From: Nitrosomonas sp.
Lineage (GTDB): Bacteria; Pseudomonadota; Gammaproteobacteria; Burkholderiales; Nitrosomonadaceae
Length of the DNA: 7,478 bases
Reading direction: 5' to 3'
Assembly: GCA_029881855.1 (NCBI GenBank)
Contig: JAOULU010000078.1
Location: 1-7,478 of the forward strand
A program made the position numbers and the translations under genes. The notes under the pieces are model-generated. The model searched no databases, was not told where the DNA came from, and saw only the letters and a program-made list of their open reading frames with translations. Shown here piece after piece: positions 1-7,018 of this stretch (positions within the stretch are counted from its first letter, which is position 1; every line of letters begins with the position of its first letter).

Positions 1-876
1 CCCCACTGCATCCCCTTTAATCAGCACAGCGTTCATTACACCTTCTACATTGGCTATTAATCGACGCATCGGAATTAATGCTGGGTGTACACGTATTTCG
101 ATGCCGTTGTCGGCACGTTTTGTTATACCCAGTAATTTGATTCGATAACCCAATTCTTCCGCGTAGCGAATATCTTCCTGAGTCAATTGCGTCACACCTT
201 CGGTATATACTTTATCAAACTGCACAGGTATGCCAAATGCAATAGCAGCCATAATGGTTATTTTATGCGCCGCATCAATGCCTTCAATATCAAATGTCGG
301 ATCTGCCTCTGCATAACCCAATTTCTGCGCTTGTTCTAATACCGGATCAAAAGATAATCCTTTCTCACGCATTTCTGACAAAATAAAATTTGCCGTACCA
401 TTGATAATGCCAGCTATCCATTCAATACGATTTGCTGTTAACCCTTCACGCAAGGCTTTGATAATTGGTATTCCCCCGGCTACCGCCGCTTCAAATGCAA
501 CCATCACCCCTTTGTCACGGGCAGCAGCAAAAATTTCTGTGCCATGTGCAGCAAGCAATGCCTTATTTGCTGTAACAACATGTTTTCCTTGATTAATTGC
601 CTCGAGGATTAAATCTTTGGCAATCGTTTGTCCCCCAATCAATTCCACGACAATATCAATCTCGGGGTTGGTGACAATATCAAAGGCATTATCGGTTACG
701 ATAACATTGCAATCCGCAAGACTACGAGCTTTCTCGGTATCTTTATCTGCAATCATTTTGACAATAATTTCACGCCCTGCTCGACGAGCTATTTCTTTTT
801 GATTGCGTTTTAGAACGGCGAATGTACCACCACCGACTGTTCCTATCCCTAATAAACCAACATTAATGGGTTTCAT
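1..876 (-). CDS. hom: Homoserine dehydrogenase, N-terminal two thirds (cut by window edge)
   Basis: This gene encodes NAD(P)H-dependent homoserine dehydrogenase, which reduces aspartate semialdehyde to homoserine in the cytoplasm, the branch step to threonine and methionine. The frame opens with ATG at 876 (MKPINVGLLG) and runs without a stop for 292 codons to base 1, so the 3' end is missing. The N-terminal Rossmann motif GxGxxG is at residues 10-15. The conserved TANK motif is at 102-105 and NGTANF at 159-164. GYAEADPTFD begins at 187. E190, D201 and K205 keep the spacing of the catalytic set known from the yeast enzyme (E208, D219, K223). Family members with a C-terminal ACT domain have about 430-440 residues, so that domain would lie outside the window. 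The start has no clear Shine-Dalgarno site. It follows alaT by 80 nt on the same strand, so co-transcription is likely; thrC commonly follows in betaproteobacteria but is not visible here. The product call is very secure. Confidence 0.96.
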   Translation of the reverse strand, partial: MKPINVGLLGIGTVGGGTFAVLKRNQKEIARRAGREIIVKMIADKDTEKARSLADCNVIVTDNAFDIVTNPEIDIVVELIGGQTIAKDLILEAINQGKHVVTANKALLAAHGTEIFAAARDKGVMVAFEAAVAGGIPIIKALREGLTANRIEWIAGIINGTANFILSEMREKGLSFDPVLEQAQKLGYAEADPTFDIEGIDAAHKITIMAAIAFGIPVQFDKVYTEGVTQLTQEDIRYAEELGYRIKLLGITKRADNGIEIRVHPALIPMRRLIANVEGVMNAVLIKGDAVG

Positions 877-956
877 ATTTTTTTAAATGACTAAATAAAT
901 TTTTTCACAATATAAAGTGAGTAAATGAACGATATTTATGAAAATGTGTTCTCAGA

Positions 957-2186
957 TTAAGTGCTGTGACGTTTACGATATCGTTGAAGAAAATGACTAA
1001 TTCTGCCGATTGCTTCAGTTAAATCATCAATATTGGGTAAAAAAACTACTCGAAAATGATCTGGGTGGAGCCAATTAAATCCGCTACCTTGTACCAATAA
1101 AACTTTTTCTTCTTGTAGTAGATCTAGCGCAAATTGTTGATCATCTTTTATCGGATAGATCGCTGGGTCTAATCGAGGAAACAAGTACAATGCAGCCTGT
1201 GGTTTGAAACAGCTTACCCCAGGAATCTTTGTTAATAATTCCCATGCCACATCACGCTGTCGCATAAGACGCCCCGTTGGGAGCGTTAAATCATATATGC
1301 TTTGGTAACCTCCTAAAGCAGTCTGAATACCGAATTGAGAAGGCACATTGGCACATAGGCGCATAGAAGCCAACATATTCAAACCAGCGATATAGTCCTG
1401 TGCATGTTTTTTCTGACCAGAAACCACAGCCCATCCAGAGCGAAATCCCGCAGCACGATAATTCTTGGATAAGCCATTAAAAGTAATGAATAATATATCC
1501 TTTGCCAAGGATGCAATAGAGACATGCTTGGCATCATCATAAAGTATCTTGTCATAAATCTCATCAGCATAAATGATCAGTTGATGTTCGCGTGCAACCT
1601 CTATTATTTCATACAGTAATTCTTTAGGGTAGAGTGCGCCAGTTGGATTGTTTGGGTTTATGATAACAATAGCACGTGTCTTAGGTGTAATTTTTCTACG
1701 TATATCATCAATATCGGGTGTCCATCCAGACGATTCATTGCATAAATAATGTTGCGCAACCCCACCAGATAACACTACTGCTGCTGTCCAGAGTGGATAA
1801 TCTGGCATAGGAATTAACACTTCATCGCCGTTATCTAAAAGTGCTTGCATCGTTAATACAACGAGTTCAGATACGCCATTACCAATATAAATATCATCCA
1901 TCTGAACATTTGGAATATGTTTTTCCTGTGTGTAATGCATGATTGCTTTACGTGCAGCAAATAAGCCTTTTGAATCACAATACCCAGATGCTTCTGATAA
2001 ATTATGAATGATATCCTGTAATATTTCTTCTGGCGCATCAAAACCAAACGATGCAGGATTACCAATATTTAGCTTGATAATATGCTGACCATCTTCTTCC
2101 ATTTGTTTGGCACGATCTAAAATAGGGCCACGGATGTCATAACATACATTTGCAAGTTTGCTGGATTTGGTTATTGGTCGCATCAT
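957..2186 (-). CDS. alaT: PLP-dependent aminotransferase AlaT (alanine/glutamate transaminase type)
   Basis: This is a 409-residue class I/II fold-type I aminotransferase of the AlaT/AlaA family, which interconverts pyruvate plus glutamate with alanine plus 2-oxoglutarate in the cytoplasm. The length matches the roughly 405-residue E. coli AlaA. Visible PLP-site features are NPNNPTG at 177-183, the cofactor-contacting D208 in YADEIYD, the Schiff-base lysine K241 in the SKNYRAAGFRSGW motif, R249 in the same motif, and the probable carboxylate-binding R379 in HFRVVFLP. The protein opens with two ATG codons. A GGAG at 2198-2201 lies 11 nt before the first and 14 nt before the second, which favours the first. 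No signal peptide or membrane segment is seen. It precedes hom by 80 nt, an arrangement I recall from other betaproteobacteria. The family is secure. The exact substrate is inferred, because relatives also handle other amino acids. Confidence 0.93.
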   Translation of the reverse strand: MMRPITKSSKLANVCYDIRGPILDRAKQMEEDGQHIIKLNIGNPASFGFDAPEEILQDIIHNLSEASGYCDSKGLFAARKAIMHYTQEKHIPNVQMDDIYIGNGVSELVVLTMQALLDNGDEVLIPMPDYPLWTAAVVLSGGVAQHYLCNESSGWTPDIDDIRRKITPKTRAIVIINPNNPTGALYPKELLYEIIEVAREHQLIIYADEIYDKILYDDAKHVSIASLAKDILFITFNGLSKNYRAAGFRSGWAVVSGQKKHAQDYIAGLNMLASMRLCANVPSQFGIQTALGGYQSIYDLTLPTGRLMRQRDVAWELLTKIPGVSCFKPQAALYLFPRLDPAIYPIKDDQQFALDLLQEEKVLLVQGSGFNWLHPDHFRVVFLPNIDDLTEAIGRISHFLQRYRKRHST

Positions 2187-2197
2187 TTTTGTTAAAA

Positions 2198-2201
2198 CTC
2201 C
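2198..2201 (-). promoter_or_regulatory. Ribosome binding site of alaT
   Basis: GGAG on the minus strand lies 11 nt upstream of the ATG at 2186. The gene has tandem ATG codons at 2186 and 2183, and the spacing supports the first. It is the only purine-rich match within 20 nt of the start. Confidence 0.55.
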
Positions 2202-2322
2202 AAAATATCAGGGAATTGTAAGATAGTAAATTTGATAGTTTGTTACTTAATCTTGCCCCATATTAAAATGACGCGCGATAATGAGCTATTAACGAGCTGC
2301 AATTATCTTATTTTTATCAATA

Positions 2323-2328
2323 ATTATA
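2323..2328 (-). promoter_or_regulatory. Candidate -10 box for alaT-hom
   Basis: A perfect TATAAT on the minus strand lies in the 183-nt gap between the c-di-GMP gene and alaT. The best -35 at a spacing of 17-18 nt is poor (TAAATT or TTAAAT), and there is no extended -10 TG. If used, transcription would start near 2316 and leave a leader of about 130 nt. In such AT-rich DNA a chance match is quite possible. The rest of the gap shows no gene, no strong terminator stem and no recognisable riboswitch. Confidence 0.25.
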
Positions 2329-2369
2329 AGTGAGTTTAATCGGTGAATTTAATACTTTTAAAATGCACA

Positions 2370-5261
2370 TTAATTAAAAATATTACTTGATTTAGTTGGC
2401 TTTCCTATGAAGTATCCTTGTGCGTAATCTATATCCATTTTTTCTATCATTTCAAATATTTCTTTGTTTTCAACAAATTCAGCAGTAATCTTTTTCCCAA
2501 AGCCTCTTGCTACACTACATAATGCATTTACCAAAATTTGATCATCTTCATTTTCAACCAAATTACGGATAAATGAACCGTCAATTTTCACTGCGTCAAC
2601 GGGTAATTCTCTTAAGTAATAAAAAGATGAGAAACCAACACCAAAGTCATCCAGAACGAAACCACAGCCTAATTCCTTAATTTCACTCATAAGGCTGCGT
2701 GCGCCAGGTAGATCTTCTAATGCTGCTGTCTCCGTTATTTCAAACACTAAAGCTGTAGGATCAACATTATGACTTATTAATTCATCTTTAAGTATAGGCA
2801 GCAACTCCGAGTCATTAAATGCATGAGCAGATAGATTAATGGATAAGCTAATAGGATGTGAGCTAGTAAGCTTTATTTTGGCAGCTTGCGCAATTGCTTT
2901 ACGTAATACCATATGGTCAATTGCATGTATTAATCCAGTATGTTCAGCAGCTGGTATAAAGTCAGCAGGCGATAATATGGAACCATCTTCATCTCTCATT
3001 CGTAACAATACTTCGTAATGTTTTATTGTTTTGCTCTTTATATCCATAATGGGTTGTAGAAAAAGAATAAAATTATCGTGTATATGTGAATACTCAATTT
3101 TCTCTTTCCAATGAACGAGTGTATGTACCCGTTCACGGCTATGATCTTGATCGGAAAATAAATACCAGGAATTGCGCCCCGTTTCTTTGGCATGATACAT
3201 AGCAAGGTCAGCCGCAGCTAATAAGTCATGAACATTATTCCCGTGCTCTGGAAAAAGTGCAATACCAATACTTGCTGAAATTTTATGTGTACGGTTATGA
3301 ATATTGAGTTGTGCCTCACCTAGATTAGCGATTACCTTTTTAGCGACTTCGATAGCACCCTCTGTATTAATTTCGGGCAAAATAACGGCAAATTCATCAC
3401 CACCAAGGCGACCTGTTATATCATCAGCACGAATAGTTCTTGCCAACATACCTGAGACCATTCTTAATAATGCATCACCCGCCTGGTGGCCACTAGTGTC
3501 ATTAATGTATTTAAATCGGTCTAAATCAAAGAATAATAACGCGCCCGGATGATTATATCGATCAGCCCAACTTAATACTTGTTCAAGTTCTTCGCTAAAC
3601 CGGCGACGGTTAAAAAGATTGGTTAATGGATCATGATCAGCTAACCAAGCTAAATGACCCTCCACACGCTTGTATTCAGTAATATCTAAACCTACCGATA
3701 AAATTGAAGGATCATCTAATGAATTCCATGTAAGTCTTGAATGTAACCAAGCAACATGGCGGTTTGTGCCGTCCTTACAATATGTGATCGCTTCATGACG
3801 TAACTGTTCTCTTTGACCATGATGAATTTCATCAAGTCGTGCGGGTAGATCTTGTGATCCTTGTTCTGAAACAAGTATATTTAAGAAAGGTGCGTTTTGC
3901 AGCTCGGCTTCTTTATACTGCGTTAACATTTCACCATGTGCATTTAATGAAATTATTTTACCATTGGCATTTTGCGTCAAAACAATTACCTGTGCAGAAT
4001 CAAGTAAATTTGCTACAAAATCCCTTTCTCTACTAAGTTCATCCCTTTGCTCAATTAATAATTCTGTACGTGAAGAAACCTGATTTTCTAGTCTTTCTAA
4101 TTGTATGGACAAAGTAACAGCAGCTTCGTAGAGCATGTCAATTTCGTCTTTGAATGCGTGTTTTCGTTTCGTTGATGACAATGCAATACGAAAATTTTCA
4201 AATCGACCATTAGCTAAAAGAGGTAATGTATAGGCAATATCATTTAAGCGTGATAACAGCCTAGTAAAGAATACGAATAAAAGAATTTCAGAAATAATAA
4301 GCCCAAGAATACCGATAAATGCAATTTTCCAGATTGATTCATGGATATTGTTTACAGCAGATGTTACATCTGTAATTACAACTAAATAAATATTATCTGA
4401 TTCAATGGAATCGATTAGTGGGAACAACATAACTTGTTGATAAGCATTTTCCTGGTTAATCTGGACGCCCTTTATTATGGTTTTAAGATTTGGGTGTCTT
4501 TGCTCAGCCTCAACAAGTAGCATGTGATTACTTTCCTTGTTTGTTAACGCAATGATTCGAGTACCCCACTGAGATAGATATAAGGTATCGTGAGATTCGT
4601 GCAACTCATCATCATATAAAAGTAAACCGATATCCGCACCTGTCATTCTCTTAAATGCTAAAAGAACATCAGCCAAGGAGGTGCCAATAGCAACGACTCC
4701 AACCATTTGACCGTTCACCAGCAAGGGTTTAATGATATATTGCACACAGCTCAGCCTACAGACTAGAGGCTTAATGGGTCGTTCTAGTTTATTAACGCTG
4801 TTGACCCAATCTTTCATTTTCTCAGTGTTTTTGGCATGTTCGCCAGTTACTCCCCAATTGGCAATTAACTGATTTGATTTATCATAAAAATGAACAAATT
4901 CAACACTATTATGGAATTGCAGCAATGGCCAATGCTGATCAAATGCTTTTTTAATTAGTTGACGATCATCGGCCAATAAACCTTCATTCATTTGTTCCAA
5001 GAAAGGAATCATTTCAGCAAGTTGGCGCAGATCTTGTGATGTATTATTAATAAGGCTATCTATTTCTCTAGCATAGCGCTTATGTTCAACACTTCTTTGA
5101 TTTTCAAAGTTTGCCATTAATCCCAGATAAATCACACTACAGAACGCTAACACAACTGAAAGTAGTATTAAGCTGCTAAGTAATAAAATCTTCCACTTAA
5201 AGCTTAGAAAGCTTATCCCATTACTATTTGGAATAGTTTGTTTTTCGATCACATCTGTCAT
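2370..5261 (-). CDS. Membrane sensor c-di-GMP enzyme: periplasmic double-Cache, PAS, GGDEF and EAL domains
   Basis: This is a 963-residue inner-membrane protein built to make and/or break cyclic di-GMP in response to a periplasmic signal. Domains in order: transmembrane helix about 23-48; periplasmic sensor about 49-310, resembling dCache_3-type sensors and holding only two cysteines, C168 and C172; second helix about 311-335; HAMP-like linker; coiled coil about 388-423; PAS with PAC about 416-533; GGDEF about 538-703; EAL about 725-960. The cyclase motif GGDEF is intact at 620-624, and an RxxD inhibitory site (RADD, 611-614) has the correct spacing. The EAL domain keeps E750 (as EVL), N809 in NLS, E841/E844 in FEITET, the DDFG aspartates at 871-872, K892, E928/E931 and Q948. 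Neither domain looks degenerate. I chose ATG 5261, 26 nt after the upstream stop. A TTG at 5327 would add 22 residues, mostly overlapping the upstream gene. Neither start has a good ribosome site, so coupling to upstream translation is likely. Confidence 0.93.
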   Translation of the reverse strand: MTDVIEKQTIPNSNGISFLSFKWKILLLSSLILLSVVLAFCSVIYLGLMANFENQRSVEHKRYAREIDSLINNTSQDLRQLAEMIPFLEQMNEGLLADDRQLIKKAFDQHWPLLQFHNSVEFVHFYDKSNQLIANWGVTGEHAKNTEKMKDWVNSVNKLERPIKPLVCRLSCVQYIIKPLLVNGQMVGVVAIGTSLADVLLAFKRMTGADIGLLLYDDELHESHDTLYLSQWGTRIIALTNKESNHMLLVEAEQRHPNLKTIIKGVQINQENAYQQVMLFPLIDSIESDNIYLVVITDVTSAVNNIHESIWKIAFIGILGLIISEILLFVFFTRLLSRLNDIAYTLPLLANGRFENFRIALSSTKRKHAFKDEIDMLYEAAVTLSIQLERLENQVSSRTELLIEQRDELSRERDFVANLLDSAQVIVLTQNANGKIISLNAHGEMLTQYKEAELQNAPFLNILVSEQGSQDLPARLDEIHHGQREQLRHEAITYCKDGTNRHVAWLHSRLTWNSLDDPSILSVGLDITEYKRVEGHLAWLADHDPLTNLFNRRRFSEELEQVLSWADRYNHPGALLFFDLDRFKYINDTSGHQAGDALLRMVSGMLARTIRADDITGRLGGDEFAVILPEINTEGAIEVAKKVIANLGEAQLNIHNRTHKISASIGIALFPEHGNNVHDLLAAADLAMYHAKETGRNSWYLFSDQDHSRERVHTLVHWKEKIEYSHIHDNFILFLQPIMDIKSKTIKHYEVLLRMRDEDGSILSPADFIPAAEHTGLIHAIDHMVLRKAIAQAAKIKLTSSHPISLSINLSAHAFNDSELLPILKDELISHNVDPTALVFEITETAALEDLPGARSLMSEIKELGCGFVLDDFGVGFSSFYYLRELPVDAVKIDGSFIRNLVENEDDQILVNALCSVARGFGKKITAEFVENKEIFEMIEKMDIDYAQGYFIGKPTKSSNIFN

Positions 5262-5287
5262 GGGATTGTAAGTTATTGAATTGGCAT

Positions 5288-6511
5288 TTAAAAGCGGTAG
5301 GAGATTTGTGCGGCAAAGAGATTCCAATGTCTATTGGTATTAAAAGGATCAGGATTATCTAATGTTGAAAGCCATGCAGTACCATCAATACGGTGATATT
5401 CAGCGCGTAGCATTATTTCAGGTGTAATACTCCAACGTAGACCCACTGTCATATCCTTAGCAAAGCGATTATGTGCTGGTCGCCCTGTTGATGTTCGAAA
5501 TTGCCTTCCATTGCGATCATTCCTGTCTGTGAAAAGTACATCGTAACGTAAGAACCCTTCCCATTCCTGGTTAAATCGATACGCCCCTTGAATATAATAA
5601 CTTTCTCCAATAAAATTCATATCCAGCGCAGAAACCCCAAAATCTTTTATTCTAAAAGGCCGTATGGCATACTCAGAAGTTATACTAAATCGCTCGGCAT
5701 TATATTGTGCAGAAAAAATTATAGGAGAAAAGCGAACTAATCCAGCCATTAAATCAGCACCAAATGGTGCTGCCGGGTCATAACCGACATTTAATTGCGT
5801 GCCACTCACTGCTAAGCGTAACCGCCCACCGTCTAGTTCATAAATTATACGGCCAATATAGGATAATCTTGACCGTAGCTTCCCTGGGAAATTCCCTCCA
5901 ATCAATGCCACTTCGGAGTTCTTGTCGTTAACCTGGGGTAAACCCGTTTGAAACTGTATTGAAAAATCACCAAAATTTGTATTTGCTTCGCCGTATAGTT
6001 GCGCACCATCACCTGCAAGCGCAAGATTTCGTGTGCGGTCAAAATAAATCGATTGAGGTAGTAAAATACTAGGTCTTGTAAATGGCACATCTCGCGTTTC
6101 ATTGTAAAACCCAAATGGGTTCTTGACTCTACCTAGCCGTATACCAAATTGTTTGGTTACATCAGAGCTGATTCTATAGTCAGCAAAGCCATAATCAACT
6201 CGAATACCGCCATTATTTCCCTTACCAGCATGACGTGATAAAAGTTGCGCTGATAATTGTAAACTTGGCATGGGTTGCAATGAGGCATTTAATCCAATTT
6301 CTCTAAAGCCAAAACTCCCATTATCTTTACTATTGCCAAAAACTTTATTGCCCGAGGTTAAAAGATAACCTTGACTCAAGAAGCCATGTACTTGCAAGTT
6401 TTCTGGCACTTTGGAATCGGCATGCGTTGTTACAACAATTGATAAAGCGACTAAACCAAAAATTATTTGTGCCAATATAGAAGGATAATATTTTGAGTGT
6501 CTATTCCACAT
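5288..6511 (-). CDS. Outer-membrane beta-barrel (porin-like) protein of the sensing cassette
   Basis: This is a 407-residue predicted outer-membrane beta-barrel. The N-terminus has a signal peptide with a hydrophobic core at about 11-27 and a likely cleavage after THA at residue 31. The mature part is rich in alternating polar/hydrophobic strands and tight turns. The chain ends in SYRF, with the terminal phenylalanine typical of barrels inserted by the BAM machinery. A distinctive stretch at 127-156 (GRVKNPFGFYNETR, then the continuation through RPSILLPQSIY) looks like a conserved family signature. I recall it from barrel proteins encoded next to small PstS-like proteins and signalling enzymes. 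The start overlaps the upstream stop by 11 nt, with a good ribosome site six nt before the ATG. The downstream c-di-GMP gene follows after 26 nt. It may be a solute channel or a surface sensor partner; substrate and strand count cannot be read from sequence alone. Confidence 0.85.
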   Translation of the reverse strand: MWNRHSKYYPSILAQIIFGLVALSIVVTTHADSKVPENLQVHGFLSQGYLLTSGNKVFGNSKDNGSFGFREIGLNASLQPMPSLQLSAQLLSRHAGKGNNGGIRVDYGFADYRISSDVTKQFGIRLGRVKNPFGFYNETRDVPFTRPSILLPQSIYFDRTRNLALAGDGAQLYGEANTNFGDFSIQFQTGLPQVNDKNSEVALIGGNFPGKLRSRLSYIGRIIYELDGGRLRLAVSGTQLNVGYDPAAPFGADLMAGLVRFSPIIFSAQYNAERFSITSEYAIRPFRIKDFGVSALDMNFIGESYYIQGAYRFNQEWEGFLRYDVLFTDRNDRNGRQFRTSTGRPAHNRFAKDMTVGLRWSITPEIMLRAEYHRIDGTAWLSTLDNPDPFNTNRHWNLFAAQISYRF

Positions 6512-6947
6512 TGAGCACCCTCACGCTATTGTTGAGATGACGTTCTTTTAAATAGCCGATCGCGCCAGGAGTCTTCGCAACACCAGTGAGCATTTCTTCA
6601 TAATTATTCACCTTAATTGGAGCTTGACCGGTACCAGAGAAAACTAAACGATCCCAGGTTGCGCGTAATTGATAGGAAAAAACATTTAGTATTTCCTTGG
6701 TAAACGTGCTATGAATAGGATGATCGTCTGGTAATACAAAAACTCTAATGGGTATATTATCAGGCCAGGTTTTTAGCCGCATACTGAAAATTGAACGCAA
6801 AGTATTTTTCGATAAAGTTTGTGGTTCAACTTCAGGATAAGTAATGATGACAATCGTTTCACTAGCTTTCGAAACATAGGAATTACTTAGCATGCCAAAA
6901 ACTAGACATAACAACAGAATTTTATAGCGAATACATTTAAAAAACAT
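6501..6947 (-). CDS. Short periplasmic PstS-like (phosphate-binding superfamily) protein
   Basis: This 148-residue secreted protein belongs to the PstS-like periplasmic binding superfamily (PBP_like_2 type). A signal peptide covers residues 1-28, with a hydrophobic core at about 10-20 and cleavage after SKA. Recognisable motifs are LRSIFSMRLKTWPD at 50-63, VLPDDHPIHSTF at 71-82, WDRLVFSGTGQAP at 98-110 and TPGAIGYL at 126-133. SGTG and PGAIGY are the pieces shared with PstS. It is less than half the length of a true PstS (about 320-340 residues), so it is at most one lobe. No ABC permease or ATPase genes lie beside it, so uptake is unlikely to be its role. Its position at the head of a cassette with a barrel and a membrane c-di-GMP enzyme suggests a periplasmic signal-relay or ligand-sensing partner, which is inference. 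No strong ribosome site precedes ATG 6947. No other in-frame ATG gives a full signal peptide. Confidence 0.85.
   Translation of the reverse strand: MFFKCIRYKILLLCLVFGMLSNSYVSKASETIVIITYPEVEPQTLSKNTLRSIFSMRLKTWPDNIPIRVFVLPDDHPIHSTFTKEILNVFSYQLRATWDRLVFSGTGQAPIKVNNYEEMLTGVAKTPGAIGYLKERHLNNSVRVLNVE
6518..6522 (-). promoter_or_regulatory. Ribosome binding site of the beta-barrel gene, inside the preceding gene
   Basis: GAGGG on the minus strand lies six nt before the ATG at 6511, within the last codons of the PstS-like gene. It supports this start and indicates translational coupling across the 11-nt overlap. Confidence 0.6.
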
Positions 6948-6959
6948 CTTAAAATAATT

Positions 6960-6972
6960 TGACTTTAAGTCA
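6960..6972 (-). promoter_or_regulatory. Small palindrome ahead of the sensing cassette, possible operator
   Basis: TGACTT and AAGTCA form a perfect six-base inverted repeat around one central base, 12 nt upstream of the PstS-like start. It lies in the 71-nt gap after the acyltransferase gene. Such a site could bind a dimeric regulator or sit in the leader. No convincing -35/-10 pair is visible around it (best is GAGAAT-like), so the role is a guess and chance is possible. Confidence 0.25.
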
Positions 6973-7018
6973 CATATTCTCTATTAAATTAAAGTGTTAT
7001 TTAATGCTGGATGTCTGA

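Noticed and set aside
401..813. Short plus-strand frames opposite hom
   Set aside because: They are antisense to a strongly conserved homoserine dehydrogenase frame, have no ribosome site and resemble no known protein.
882..910. TTGTGA and TTTAAA spaced 17 nt on the minus strand, as a hom promoter
   Set aside because: The -10 would end six nt before the ATG, forcing a nearly leaderless transcript; in this AT-rich gap it is probably chance.
905..920. TCAC and GTGA arms in the alaT-hom gap as a terminator or operator
   Set aside because: The arms are only four bases with an eight-base loop and no further symmetry.
2187..2369. Rho-independent terminator after the c-di-GMP gene
   Set aside because: The stretch is AT-rich with small self-complementary pieces such as TTTTAAAA, but no G-C-containing stem followed by a T-run.
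3304..4036. Plus-strand frames of 65-82 codons opposite the PAS/GGDEF region
   Set aside because: They mirror the codon pattern of the real minus-strand gene and show no independent signal or family likeness.
6501..6947. Phosphate ABC transporter substrate-binding subunit
   Set aside because: The protein is under half the usual PstS length and no pstC, pstA or pstB genes are adjacent; it is described instead as PstS-like.
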